A stretch of 64,000 bases of DNA from DASZFV01 sp035549075 (GCA_035549075.1 DASZRT010000103.1:1-64000); one strand, 5' to 3'. Counted from the stretch's first letter, positions 9,232-17,591 are shown. The notes: generated by a model not told the origin, from the sequence alone. Made by a program: numbers and translations.

Positions 9232-10470
9232 TTACGCCGGAATGCGGTCTTTGAAAAATATCGAGAATTGGCCGAGGACGTTGCTCCAGTCGCGGAGCGA
9301 CCGATCCCACTTCTTCTCGATGTTGGTGAGCGCGAGGTAGAGCAGCTTGAAGACGGCCTCGTCGTGCGGGAAATGCCCTCGGTAGTGGAGCAGCTTCCGC
9401 AGCGAGCTGTTCAGGGACTCGATCGCGTTGGTCGTGTAGATCACCTTCCGCACGTCGGGCGGGAAGTCGAGGAAGGGCACGACTCGCTCCCAGTTCGCCC
9501 GCCAGGACGAGCCGATCATCGGGTAGCGGCGGGTCCACTTGGCCTCGAAGCCGTCGAGGGCCGACGCCGCCTCTTCGCGCGAGGCCGCGGTGTAGACGGG
9601 CCTCAAGTCCTTGGCGACGGCCTTGCGGTCCTTGTAGCTCACGAAGCGCAGCGAGTTTCGGATCATGTGCACGATGCACGTCTGGACGACCGTCGTAGGG
9701 AACGCCGCTTCAATGGCTTCGGGGAAGCCTTTGAGGCCGTCGCAGCACGCGATGAGAATGTCGCGCACGCCCCGCGTCTTGAGCTCGTTGACGACCTTCA
9801 GCCAGAATTTCGCGCCCTCGTTCTGCTCGATCCACAGGCCGAGGACCTCCTTGCTGCCGGCCACGGTCACGCCGAGCGCGAGGTATACGGCTTTGTTCCG
9901 GACCACGCCCTGGTCCCGGATCTTCACGACGAGCGCGTCGAGGTAGACGATCGGGTAGACGGCGTCGAGCGCGCGGTTCTGCCAAGCGACCACGTCCTCC
10001 GCGACAGCCGACGTGGCTCGCGAGATCAGATCGGGCGACACGTCGACGCCGTACAGGTCCTCGAGGTGCCCTTGGATGTCCCGCACCGTCATGCCTCGGG
10101 CGTACATGCTCAGGATCTTCTCGTCGAAGCCCGTGAAGCGCGTCTGGCGCTTCTTCACCAGTTGCGGCTCGAAGCTCCCGTCGCGGTCTCGCGGCACCTC
10201 GATCTCCATTGGGCCGTGGTCCGTCTTGAGCGTCTTCGTGCCCGTCCCGTTGCGCGAGTTCGGAGTGCCGCGTCCCCGGGGATCGTGCCGCTCGTACCCG
10301 AGATGTTCGGTCATCTCGGCCTGCATCGCTCGCTCGACGAGACGCGCGGTGAGCTGCTTGAGGATGCCGTCCTTGCCCGTCAGGTCCTCGGGCTTCGTGT
10401 AGTTCGAGAGCAGCTGGTCAAGCAGCTCGTCGGAGAACGGGGACGGGGTCTTTGGTGCCATCGTGGTCAT
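9232..10470 (-). CDS. IS256-family (mutator-type) DDE transposase
   Basis: The 412-residue protein is of normal length for the family. The catalytic triad reads as D178 in IVYLDALV, D244 in ACCDGLKG and E351 in TTNAIESLN. The N-terminal third, rich in basic residues, would bind the ends. ATG codons at 10470 and 10461 are both possible starts. The frame is intact, so the enzyme is probably active. It has no relation to the interrupted host gene beyond the insertion. Confidence 0.95.
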   Translation of the reverse strand: MTTMAPKTPSPFSDELLDQLLSNYTKPEDLTGKDGILKQLTARLVERAMQAEMTEHLGYERHDPRGRGTPNSRNGTGTKTLKTDHGPMEIEVPRDRDGSFEPQLVKKRQTRFTGFDEKILSMYARGMTVRDIQGHLEDLYGVDVSPDLISRATSAVAEDVVAWQNRALDAVYPIVYLDALVVKIRDQGVVRNKAVYLALGVTVAGSKEVLGLWIEQNEGAKFWLKVVNELKTRGVRDILIACCDGLKGFPEAIEAAFPTTVVQTCIVHMIRNSLRFVSYKDRKAVAKDLRPVYTAASREEAASALDGFEAKWTRRYPMIGSSWRANWERVVPFLDFPPDVRKVIYTTNAIESLNSSLRKLLHYRGHFPHDEAVFKLLYLALTNIEKKWDRSLRDWSNVLGQFSIFFKDRIPA

Positions 10471-10506
10471 CGGGTCTCCTTCGCATCAGGAGCCCACCAC
10501 GAATTT

Positions 10507-10530
10507 GCCAGTTACACAGTTTTTCGGACA
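10507..10530 (-). repeat. Right terminal inverted repeat of the IS256 element
   Basis: This is the partner of 9179-9202, with 21 of 24 positions matching after reverse complementation. Confidence 0.85.
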
Positions 10531-10534
10531 CCCT

Positions 10535-10543
10535 CGGAAGCAT
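10535..10543. repeat. Target-site duplication, right copy
   Basis: CGGAAGCAT is identical to 9165-9173. It falls inside the metzincin coding sequence at codons 74-77. Confidence 0.85.
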
Positions 10544-10759
10544 CGAGCAATGCCATAACTGTGTCTTCGCTTCCACTGCACCCCGACGTTTGGAACTGCA
10601 TAGTTTCATTGTTCGCAAGGGTATACACCTTCCGCAGGAGGTGTCCTCCCGAACCTGTCCTAAAAGACTGAGCAAACGATGAACGAGAAAAAAGCCCAGC
10701 ATAAATAAATGCGACGACCGCCAGACAACGGCGCATCCAAATCATTTCTCTCGTGAACA

Positions 10760-10972
10760 TCATTTATTCAGTTCCTTGTTTTTGGTCTCCATCCACTTTG
10801 CGGCCTGAGATGGGTCGCGCATGTCAAAAGTTGACATTTTCCCAATCAGCCCTGCCCGTCTGGTGTCAACGGGGCCATCGTAGTCATTTGAGTGTTCATC
10901 AGTGGCAGCAAAGGGCTTCATACCATCGGCCAGCGAAACGTAATGACTAGTCTCTGAAGAGAGTTGAGCCAT
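10760..10972 (-). CDS. Small protein between lipoprotein and metzincin, function unknown
   Basis: The 70-residue hydrophilic protein has no signal peptide, membrane segment or known motif. Its ATG overlaps the upstream lipoprotein stop as TGATG, and its own stop overlaps the metzincin ATG as ATGA, so it sits tightly inside one operon. It could be an independent cytoplasmic protein. It could also be the displaced C-terminal half of the upstream lipoprotein after a one-base slip; together they would form a 165-residue exported protein. Confidence 0.5.
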   Translation of the reverse strand: MAQLSSETSHYVSLADGMKPFAATDEHSNDYDGPVDTRRAGLIGKMSTFDMRDPSQAAKWMETKNKELNK

Positions 10973-11256
10973 CAGCGATGACTTTGGAGGGACTCAGGCA
11001 TCCCGGACATCTGGACCTTTAGGGAGTCGATTTTCTTTCGACTATTGTCCCTTTCTATGGCGCGTTGCTTCGTCAAGTCGTCCGAGGAAGCAGGCTGGGC
11101 CGTCGTCAGACGGGCTGACGTTTCAGAGATGGGGGCAGGCCGACTACTCGAATCGCAGCTAACAGTCACTCCCAGAAGTAGCGATAAGATCGCAGTGTTG
11201 ACAGCCGCCAGAATTCCTTTGCTTGGCCTTTTAGTCGGCCACGTGATTTTTAACAT
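10972..11256 (-). CDS. Small putative lipoprotein, first gene of the accessory operon
   Basis: The 94-residue protein has an N-terminal basic stretch, a hydrophobic core and a lipobox ending GVTVSC, then a Ser/Thr-rich spacer and a charged, probably helical end. I chose ATG 11256 because a strong AAAGGAGA ribosome site sits eight bases upstream; the open frame extends to 11346 without such a site. The stop overlaps the next ATG. There is no known domain, and the base composition is AT-richer than the core genome. Confidence 0.6.
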   Translation of the reverse strand: MLKITWPTKRPSKGILAAVNTAILSLLLGVTVSCDSSSRPAPISETSARLTTAQPASSDDLTKQRAIERDNSRKKIDSLKVQMSGMPESLQSHR

Positions 11257-11555
11257 GGCGTATCTCCTTTGTGTGTCTGCAAGTATCAGAACTGCGGTAG
11301 TACGGAGTCGTCGAGCTGACCAAGGCAGCTCAAGATCGACAGCCAACGTCGTATGGTCTCAGGTGAATTGACGGACAACCATCGGTCCTCCGCCTTCTTC
11401 TCCCCCCGAAAGGCTGAAGCAAACGTTAGTCGATGCGCACCTCATCGATCAAGAAGCACGTCAACGTTCGTGTTTACGTTTCCCATTCGCCACGATGACG
11501 CGGACACATTGGACCCGCGCAGATGTAACCGCTCCGCTTGGAGCGGTACGGTGTC
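11257..11555. other. Gene-free 299-base gap at the edge of the accessory block
   Basis: The left part holds the ribosome site and presumably the promoter of the minus-strand accessory operon; GATACT at about 11280 is a weak -10 candidate. The right part holds a short hairpin next to the acetyltransferase stop. No open frame in it looks coding. GC rises toward the right, marking the return to core sequence. Confidence 0.5.
11528..11547 (-). terminator. Hairpin after the rpoN-ptsI-GNAT operon
   Basis: ACCGCTCC and GGAGCGGT form a perfect 8-bp stem with a 4-base loop, starting 8 bases after the acetyltransferase stop. No T-run follows, so it would be a Rho-assisted or RNA-stabilising end rather than a classic intrinsic terminator. 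Confidence 0.35.
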
Positions 11556-12020
11556 TCACAAGCGCGCGTGCAGCGCGCGCGACAAGACGTTGAAGCCCAG
11601 GCGCTCGTAGAAGCCTTCGGCTTCGGCGTTGCCGGCCCAGACCGTCAAGACGATTTCGGCGGCGCCGTTGCGGCGGGCCCACAACGCGGTCTCTTCCATG
11701 AGGCGGCGGCCGACGCCGCGACGGCGGGCCGAGCGCGCGACGACGACGAGCTCGACGTGGGCGCGGCGCAATGGAACGAGCGACGGGTCGGGCGGCGTGT
11801 CGTGCAGGCGAGCGATCGCGAGGCCGATCACCGACGGGCCCAGCGGATCGTCGGCGACGAAGACGGCGGCGTCGCGGTCGGCGAGCAGCGCGTCCCATTC
11901 GCGCGCGGCGTGCGACGACGCTCGAAAGTAGCCGGGCGCGATCGCGGCGTGGTGGAGGTCGGCTTCGCGCCAGAGCTCGCGGGCCGCGGCTCCGTCTTGG
12001 TCGCGCGCGCGGCGGATCAC
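11556..12020 (-). CDS. GNAT-family N-acetyltransferase
   Basis: The 154-residue protein shows the acetyl-CoA loop ARSARRRGVGRRLM near residues 95-108, followed by the helix after motif A. It also has the late EGFYERLGF segment typical of GNAT motif B. The substrate cannot be deduced. The start is GTG, 19 bases after the ptsI stop, so it is probably the last gene of the rpoN-PTS operon. Whether its function is linked to the PTS is unknown. Confidence 0.85.
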   Translation of the reverse strand: MIRRARDQDGAAARELWREADLHHAAIAPGYFRASSHAAREWDALLADRDAAVFVADDPLGPSVIGLAIARLHDTPPDPSLVPLRRAHVELVVVARSARRRGVGRRLMEETALWARRNGAAEIVLTVWAGNAEAEGFYERLGFNVLSRALHARL

Positions 12021-12039
12021 GCCCGGGCCTCCGACACCC

Positions 12040-13800
12040 TCAGCTGCCGGCCTCCTCGTCGACCTCGAGCGGGAAGCGCTCGTTCATGTGGCTGAAGACG
12101 AGGGCTTCGATCTCGGTCTCGGTGCGCATCGCCATCGCCTGCGCGAGCATACGCTCGGCCTCGGACAGGCGCGTCGCGCGCACGATCGACTTCACGACGG
12201 GGATCTGCCGCGGCGCCATCGAGAGGTTGCGCAGCCCGAGCCCGAGCAGGATCCACACGAGCAGCGGGTCGCCCGCCATGTCGCCGCACATGGCGACAGG
12301 CTTGCCAGCGCGGCTCGCGCCCACGACGATCTGCTTGAGCGCGCGCAGGATCGCCGGGTGCAGCGGGTGGTAGAGGTAGCCGACGTGCTCGTCGTCGCGA
12401 TCGGCGGCCAGCGAGTACTGAATCAGGTCGTTGGTGCCAATGCTGAGAAAGTCGCACTCGGCCGCGAGCAGGTCGGCGATGAAGGCCGCGCTTGGCGTCT
12501 CGACCATGACGCCCACCGGGACGGTCGCGTCGTGGGGGACCCCCTCGCGCGCGAGCTCTGCGCAGACCTCGGCGCACAGCGCCTTGGCGGCGCGCAGCTC
12601 GGCGACGCCCGAGATCAGCGGGAACAAGATCTTCATCGGCCCGACGACGGCGGCGCGGTAGAGCGCGCGCAGCTGCGTGCGGAACAGGTCGACGCGGTGG
12701 AGCGAGTAGCGGATCGAGCGCAGGCCCATCGCCGGGTTCGTGCCGCTGGGGATGCGCACCGACGCGGGCAGCTTGTCGCCGCCGAGGTCGAGCGTCCGGA
12801 ACGTCACGGGCCGACCCTGCACGCTCTTGATGGCGGCGACGGCATGCGCGTGCTGCTCATCCTCGGTCGGGAGATCCGGCCGCTCGAGGTACAGGAACTC
12901 GGTGCGAAACAGGCCCACCGACGAGGCGCCGAGGTCGACGGCGATCGGGATCTCCTCGAGCATCTCGATGTTGGCGGCGAGGTGCACGTTCGTGCCGTCC
13001 AGCGTCGTGCCCGGCGCGTCGCGCATCGCCTCGAGGTGCAGCGCGCGCGCGCGGTGTACGTCGGCGCGCGCGCGGTAGCGGTTGAGCGCGTCCTCGTCGG
13101 GGTCGAGGATGACCTCGCCGCGCGAGCCGTCGACGATGACGGTCATGCCCGACCACGCCTTGTGGCCGAGGCCCTCGACGCCGACGACGTACGGCAAGCC
13201 TAGAGCGCGCGCGATGATCGACGTGTGCGACGTGCGGCCGCCGCCCTCGGTGCACAGGCCCGCGACCTCGGCGCGCCCCAGCTGCGCGGCGTCGGCGGGC
13301 GAGAGCTCGTGCGCGATCGCGACGGCGCCCTTGGGCGTCTCCTCGGGATTCGCCGAGACGTCGTGGCCGATGAGGTTGCGCAGCAGGCTCTCGCCCACGA
13401 TGGCGAAGTCGCTGCGCCGGTCACGGAAGTACGGGTCCTCGATGCGCTCGAACACGGCCTGGATCTGGTCGAGCGACTTGCGCACGGCCCACTCGGCGGC
13501 GACGAAGTCCTCGCGGATGGCCTTGCGCGCCTGCTCGACGAGGTGGACGTCGGACAGCATGAGGCGGTGCGCCTCGAGGATGCGGTAGTGCTGCTCGTCG
13601 GCCTCACGCTCGGCGATCTGCTGCTGGATGCGCGCGAGCTGCTCGTCGGTCTGGCGCAGCGCCTCTTCGAAGCGCGCGATCTCGCCCTCGACGGCGTCGG
13701 CGCCAATGCGGCGCTCGTGCACGTCGACGCGGCTGCCGAGGACGTGCGCGACGCCGATGGCGATGCCGGGAGAAGCGCCGACGGCCGTCAGGCGCTCCAT
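12040..13800 (-). CDS. ptsI: PTS enzyme I (phosphoenolpyruvate-protein phosphotransferase)
   Basis: The 586-residue cytoplasmic enzyme takes phosphate from PEP and passes it to HPr. It begins with the typical GASPGIAIG stretch. The phosphorylated His lies in GGRTSHTSIIARALG near residue 190, and the C-terminal PEP-binding barrel shows FRTEFLYL, LDLGGDK and SIGTNDLIQY. It is full length for the family and has no fused GAF domain. It follows ptsH by 18 bases. With HprK, HPr, EIIA(Ntr) and EIIA(Man) in the same operon and no EIIB/EIIC, its likely role is phosphorelay signalling rather than sugar import. Confidence 0.96.
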   Translation of the reverse strand: MERLTAVGASPGIAIGVAHVLGSRVDVHERRIGADAVEGEIARFEEALRQTDEQLARIQQQIAEREADEQHYRILEAHRLMLSDVHLVEQARKAIREDFVAAEWAVRKSLDQIQAVFERIEDPYFRDRRSDFAIVGESLLRNLIGHDVSANPEETPKGAVAIAHELSPADAAQLGRAEVAGLCTEGGGRTSHTSIIARALGLPYVVGVEGLGHKAWSGMTVIVDGSRGEVILDPDEDALNRYRARADVHRARALHLEAMRDAPGTTLDGTNVHLAANIEMLEEIPIAVDLGASSVGLFRTEFLYLERPDLPTEDEQHAHAVAAIKSVQGRPVTFRTLDLGGDKLPASVRIPSGTNPAMGLRSIRYSLHRVDLFRTQLRALYRAAVVGPMKILFPLISGVAELRAAKALCAEVCAELAREGVPHDATVPVGVMVETPSAAFIADLLAAECDFLSIGTNDLIQYSLAADRDDEHVGYLYHPLHPAILRALKQIVVGASRAGKPVAMCGDMAGDPLLVWILLGLGLRNLSMAPRQIPVVKSIVRATRLSEAERMLAQAMAMRTETEIEALVFSHMNERFPLEVDEEAGS

Positions 13801-13816
13801 GCGCGGACCTCCGGCG

Positions 13817-14098
13817 TCACGCCTCGACGCCCTCTCCGAATCCTTGGTCGACCAGCTCGCCGAGGCTGCGCGTCGCGACCTCGGCGTCCTCGCCCTCGCA
13901 GATGATCGTGAGCGTCGAGCCCAGGCCCGCGACGAGCGTCAGCAGCCCCATGATGCTCTTGCCGTTCGTGGTCGTGCCGTCCTTGGCGACCTTGACCTCG
14001 CTGACGAACTTGTTGGCCATCTTGACGAACGTGACGGCGGCGCGCGCGTGCAGGCCGAGCTTGTTGCGAACGCGGGCGTCTCTTTGGGTGGTGGGCAT
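13817..14098 (-). CDS. ptsH: HPr phosphocarrier protein
   Basis: The 93-residue protein has both regulatory sites: His17 in LGLHARAA, phosphorylated by enzyme I, and Ser48 in GKSIMGL, the site used by HPr kinase. Retention of the Ser site agrees with hprK in the same operon. The ATG overlaps the upstream EIIA stop by one base (TGATG). The longer open frame to 14500 is only an extension across the EIIA gene. Confidence 0.95.
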   Translation of the reverse strand: MPTTQRDARVRNKLGLHARAAVTFVKMANKFVSEVKVAKDGTTTNGKSIMGLLTLVAGLGSTLTIICEGEDAEVATRSLGELVDQGFGEGVEA

Positions 14099-14595
14099 CA
14101 GTGGGACTCTCCGGGACCGGCATGGGAGTGCGTGGTGATCTTCCCCGTGAGCTCCGAGCCGAGCCGGATCGAGCGCTTGCCCACTTCTTGGAGGAGATCG
14201 GCGAGCTCGCTCGGACGCATGACGTGCCGATCGAGCGTCGCGAGCTTGAGGAGCATCGGCAGGTTCACGCCGCACACGATCTCGACGGACCGCGAGCCGT
14301 CGACCATGGCGAGGCACGCCTGGAACTCCGACGAGCCGTGAACGTCGCAGAGGATGACGAGGCCCGCGCCCGAGTCGACGCCGTCGCAGGCGTGGCCCAC
14401 GCGGCGAATGACATCGCCGAAGTCCTCGCCGACGACGACCGAGACCGAGGTCGACGCCTCGAGCGGCCCGACGATCTCGGCGGCCGCCGACAGCAGGCAC
14501 GCGCCGCAGCCGCCGTGCGTGACGACGACGAGGCCGACCGACTGGTCGTCAGCCGCCATCCCTCCGCCCGCTTGATCCGCCCGCGCGCTCGCCAT
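14098..14595 (-). CDS. PTS EIIA component, mannose/fructose-sorbose type
   Basis: The 165-residue protein has the EIIA-Man fold signature: the phospho-acceptor His in LVVVTHGG near residue 28, and a CDVHGSSEF segment near residue 87 that replaces the usual TDLxGGSP loop. ATG 14559 is an alternative start that removes a 12-residue tail. No EIIB, EIIC or EIID is present, so it likely has a regulatory role, as reported for stand-alone EIIA(Man) proteins in delta-proteobacteria. It sits between rapZ and ptsH and overlaps ptsH by one base. Confidence 0.85.
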   Translation of the reverse strand: MASARADQAGGGMAADDQSVGLVVVTHGGCGACLLSAAAEIVGPLEASTSVSVVVGEDFGDVIRRVGHACDGVDSGAGLVILCDVHGSSEFQACLAMVDGSRSVEIVCGVNLPMLLKLATLDRHVMRPSELADLLQEVGKRSIRLGSELTGKITTHSHAGPGESH

Positions 14596-14638
14596 ACCTC
14601 ACCAGTTTACTGCAGGGGGGACCCGGCGTGTCGCATGT

Positions 14639-15490
14639 TCACGGGGCCCCTCCACGTTGAATGTCTCGGTGCCGCACCGAGACCGAGAACCGGCTGCCCA
14701 GGCGGCGGCCGAGCTCCTTGGCGATGGCGACGGAGCGGTGACGCCCGCCCGTGCAGCCGATCGCGACCGTCGCGTACGACTTGCCCTCGCGCTGGAAGCC
14801 ACGCACCGACAGGTCGATGAGGCGCTCGGCCTCGTCGACGAAGGGCTTCGTCTCCGGGTCGTCGAGCACGAAGCGCGCGACGGCCTCGTCCTCGCCCGAG
14901 AGCGCCGACAGCGTCGGCACGAAGAAGGGGTTGGGGAGGAAGCGCACGTCGAGCACGACGTCGGCCTCGACGGGCAGGCCGTGCTTGAAACCGAACGAGA
15001 GCAACGTCACGGCCAGGTCGCCCTCGACGTGGCCGTAGCGCTCCATGATGAGCGCGCGCAGCACGTGGACCGTGAGCGAGCCCGTGTCGACGAGCGCGTC
15101 GGCCGCGGCGCGCAGCCCTGCGAGCTTGCCCCGCTCGGTGTGGATGCCGGCGCGGATGTCGGTGTCCGACAGCGGGTGGCGGCGGCGCGTCTCGGAGAAG
15201 CGGCGGATGAGGATCTCGTCGCTCGCGTCGAGGAACAGCACCTCGAGCGTGTGCCCCATCTTCTTGACGTCGGCGAAGATCGTCGCCGCGCCCGCGAGGA
15301 AGTCGCCGCCGCGCGCGTCGATGCCCAGCGCGGCCCGATCGATGTCGGCGCGCGACGAGACGAGCTCGAGGAACTTCGGCACGAGCGGCAGCGGGAGGTT
15401 GTCGGCCGCGTAGTAGCCGAGATCCTCGAGCGCGCGCAGCGCCGTGGACTTGCCCGCGCCAGAGACGCCTGTGACGACGACGAGCTTCAT
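14639..15490 (-). CDS. rapZ: RNase adapter / nucleotide-binding protein RapZ (YvcJ family)
   Basis: The 283-residue protein has a Walker A motif GVSGAGKS at residues 8-15 and the C-terminal domain ending in IGCTGGRHRSVAIAKEL. That domain binds amino-sugar phosphate in the E. coli protein. In enterobacteria RapZ guides RNase E to small RNAs that control GlcN6P synthase; in other groups the target is unclear. It follows hprK by 13 bases and precedes EIIA(Man) by 43. No glmS, glmY or glmZ is visible here. Confidence 0.93.
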   Translation of the reverse strand: MKLVVVTGVSGAGKSTALRALEDLGYYAADNLPLPLVPKFLELVSSRADIDRAALGIDARGGDFLAGAATIFADVKKMGHTLEVLFLDASDEILIRRFSETRRRHPLSDTDIRAGIHTERGKLAGLRAAADALVDTGSLTVHVLRALIMERYGHVEGDLAVTLLSFGFKHGLPVEADVVLDVRFLPNPFFVPTLSALSGEDEAVARFVLDDPETKPFVDEAERLIDLSVRGFQREGKSYATVAIGCTGGRHRSVAIAKELGRRLGSRFSVSVRHRDIQRGGAP

Positions 15491-15503
15491 TCGACGTCGC
15501 CTT

Positions 15504-16466
15504 TCATTCTACGTCGTCCCGCCAGCGCCGCTCGCGCGCGTCGGCGAGCGCGCGGTCGAGCCGCTCTTGGAACTCGCGCGCCGAGTGGTGGCCGCGCACC
15601 TGGAGCAACCGGTTGCGCGCCGCGACCTCGATGAGCGAGCTCACGTTGCGGCCCGGTGAGACCGGGATGCGCAAGAGCGGCACGGGCACGTCGAGAATCG
15701 GATAGACCATCTCGTCGAGGCCCAGGCGATCGTGGCCCTCGCTCGCGTCCCAGCGCGTGAGCTCGAGGACGAGCTCGATCTTCTTCTCGTCGCGCACGGC
15801 GGCCACGCCGAACATGTCCTTGATGTTGATGATGCCGAGGCCGCGCACCTCCATGTGGTGCTTGATGAGCTCCGACGCCCAGCCCACGAGCACCTCGCCC
15901 GACGTGCGGCGCACCTCGACGAGGTCGTCGGCGACGAGGCGGTGCCCGCGCATGATGAGGTCGAGCGCCGCCTCGGACTTGCCGATGCCGCTCTTGCCGA
16001 GCAAGAGCACGCCGACGCCGAGGACGTCCATGAGCACGGCGTGGATGCTGGCCGTGGGCGCGAGCTGCAGCTCGAGGTGCTTTTGGATGGCGTCGATCGC
16101 CAGCGACGACACGATGGGCGTGCGCAGCAGCGGCACGCCGAGCCGCTCGGCCCAGTCGAGCAGGATCGGCGGCACGTCGAGGCCCTTCATGACGATGATG
16201 CACGCGGGGTCGAGCGTCATGAACGACTCGACGGAGCGCGACGCCTCTTCGGCCGTGAGCGTCTCGAGGTACGAGATCTCGGTCGCGCCCAGCACCTGCA
16301 CGCGCTCGGGGTGGACCTGCTTGACGTAGCCGGCGAGCGCGAGGCCCGGCTTCTGGATGCGCTGGTTCGTGATCCGACGCGAGAGGCCCTTCTCACCGGC
16401 GAGCAGGACGAGGCGTAGACCCGAGCTCTCGTCGAGGAGCGACCGAACGGTGAGCATCGGGGTCAC
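15504..16466 (-). CDS. hprK: HPr kinase/phosphorylase
   Basis: The 320-residue bifunctional enzyme phosphorylates HPr on Ser and removes that phosphate. The Walker A GKSGIGKSE lies at residues 157-165, preceded by His142 in the expected catalytic position. The C-terminal K3-type loop and the GIINIKDMFG segment near 212 match the family. The length is normal. The GTG at 16466 is listed as start; ATG 16457 is equally possible. It follows ptsN by 21 bases in the operon. Confidence 0.95.
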   Translation of the reverse strand: MTPMLTVRSLLDESSGLRLVLLAGEKGLSRRITNQRIQKPGLALAGYVKQVHPERVQVLGATEISYLETLTAEEASRSVESFMTLDPACIIVMKGLDVPPILLDWAERLGVPLLRTPIVSSLAIDAIQKHLELQLAPTASIHAVLMDVLGVGVLLLGKSGIGKSEAALDLIMRGHRLVADDLVEVRRTSGEVLVGWASELIKHHMEVRGLGIINIKDMFGVAAVRDEKKIELVLELTRWDASEGHDRLGLDEMVYPILDVPVPLLRIPVSPGRNVSSLIEVAARNRLLQVRGHHSAREFQERLDRALADARERRWRDDVE

Positions 16467-16487
16467 GGGTTCGTCCTCCTCGCGGGC

Positions 16488-16949
16488 CTAGTACTTCGCG
16501 TCCTCGTCGGAGATGACTTGGTACATCGCCTCGCCGGTCGGCGCCGCCAGCAGCCGCGCGCGAAACTCGGGATCGCGGAACAGCCGCGACAGGCGCGCGA
16601 GCGCCTTGAGGTGCACGCCCGTCGAGCTCACGGGCGCGACGAGCATGAACAGCAGGTGCGTGGGCCGCCCGTCGATCGAGTCGAAGTCGAGGCCGGCGCG
16701 CGAACGGCCGAGCACGCCCGCGAGGTGCCCGATGGCGTCGAGCTTGCCGTGCGGGATCGCGATGCCGTCGCCGATGGCCGTCGACGCGAGCAGCTCGCGC
16801 TCCTCGAGCACGCGGCGGAGCTCCTCGGCGTCGAGGCTCGGCTCGAGCGAGGCCATGCGCGTCGACAGCTCGGCGAGCGCCGCCGCCTTCGTCGTCGCCG
16901 CGAGATCGGCGACGATGGCGTTCGGCCGCAGGAAATCGAGGACCTTCAT
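16488..16949 (-). CDS. ptsN: Nitrogen-regulatory PTS EIIA (EIIA-Ntr)
   Basis: The 153-residue protein has the phospho-acceptor His67 in GIAIPHGKL and the usual EIIA-Ntr/fructose fold markers, including LLFMLVAP near residue 105. In proteobacteria it senses nitrogen and potassium status and acts by binding partners when unphosphorylated. It lies between hpf and hprK, the standard position next to rpoN. Confidence 0.95.
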   Translation of the reverse strand: MKVLDFLRPNAIVADLAATTKAAALAELSTRMASLEPSLDAEELRRVLEERELLASTAIGDGIAIPHGKLDAIGHLAGVLGRSRAGLDFDSIDGRPTHLLFMLVAPVSSTGVHLKALARLSRLFRDPEFRARLLAAPTGEAMYQVISDEDAKY

Positions 16950-16979
16950 GGCGGTTCCGAGAGCCCTCCGCGCGATCGA

Positions 16980-17591
16980 CTACGTGGCGGCTGAACCCGA
17001 GCGGCCGGTCTCGACGAGACGGTAGTTGCCGTCCTTGCGACGGTACAGGACCGAGATGCAGAGCGACGCCGCGTCGGTGAAGACGAGCAGGTCGTCGCCC
17101 AGCAAGTTGAGCTGCATGACGGCGTCTTCGACGGTCATCGAGCGCACCGTGAACGTCTCGTCCTTGACGACGCGGTAGCCACCGGGCGCCGGCGCCGGCG
17201 CGCCGTCCTTCGGCGACGGGCTCACGGGACGAGGCTCGAGCTCCTCGGCGTTGATCGTCAGCTCGCGCATCGAGACCGCGGGGCCACCGTGCGGCTTGTG
17301 GTCGCGGATCTTCTCCTTCCACTTGCGGACCTGGCGCTCGATGCGCGCGGCCGCGAGATCGATCGAGGAGTACATGTCCTCGGTGACCTCTTTCGCGTTG
17401 ATCAGGATGCCGTTCGGCAACGTGATCTGGAGATCCGCGACGTGGTTGAAGCCTCGCTCGACCGAGAACACGGCGTGGGCCGCGATCGGGTCCTTGTTGA
17501 AGTATTTGCGAAGCTTGTCGAGCCGGTCGGCCGCGTACTCGCGGACGGCCTGCGAGGCGTCCATGTGACGAAACGTCGTCGATAGCTGCAT
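16980..17591 (-). CDS. hpf: Long-form ribosome hibernation-promoting factor
   Basis: The 203-residue protein has an N-terminal HPF/YfiA domain (residues 1-105, with FRHMDASQAVREYA and KHKxGG-like KPHGG at its end). A proline-rich linker follows, then a C-terminal dimerisation domain (about 145-203) containing DLLVFTDAAS. The long form dimerises 70S ribosomes into 100S particles by itself. An AGGAGAAGG ribosome site lies just before the ATG. It is 61 bases after rpoN. Confidence 0.95.
   Translation of the reverse strand: MQLSTTFRHMDASQAVREYAADRLDKLRKYFNKDPIAAHAVFSVERGFNHVADLQITLPNGILINAKEVTEDMYSSIDLAAARIERQVRKWKEKIRDHKPHGGPAVSMRELTINAEELEPRPVSPSPKDGAPAPAPGGYRVVKDETFTVRSMTVEDAVMQLNLLGDDLLVFTDAASLCISVLYRRKDGNYRLVETGRSGSAAT

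Larger units (their letters stand above)
9174..10534 (-). mobile_element. Complete IS256-family insertion sequence, about 1.36 kb
   Basis: The element holds a single full-length transposase gene between imperfect terminal inverted repeats, and it is flanked by a 9-bp direct repeat. The GC content matches the chromosome better than the AT-richer gene it interrupts. All parts needed for movement look intact. Confidence 0.9.
7441..10763 (-). pseudogene. Secreted metzincin-type metalloprotease gene, interrupted by an IS256 element
   Basis: The 5' part (10763-10535) encodes a signal peptide ending near SFAQS, and the 3' part (9164-7441) encodes the rest. Joining them without the IS and one copy of the 9-bp duplication gives 1953 bases, an uninterrupted 651-codon frame (650 residues). 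The joined protein has thrombospondin-type-3 calcium repeats (DPDSDGD...NPDTDSDG) near residues 240-272. The metzincin zinc site HELGHNLGLVH falls near 450-460, with a Met-turn SPMNY downstream. The C-terminal third is Cys-rich. As it stands only the signal-peptide fragment (stopping at 10512) and an N-truncated fragment can be made. Its ATG overlaps the preceding stop as ATGA with AAGGAA upstream. No other inactivating lesion is visible, so the insertion looks recent. Confidence 0.88.
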
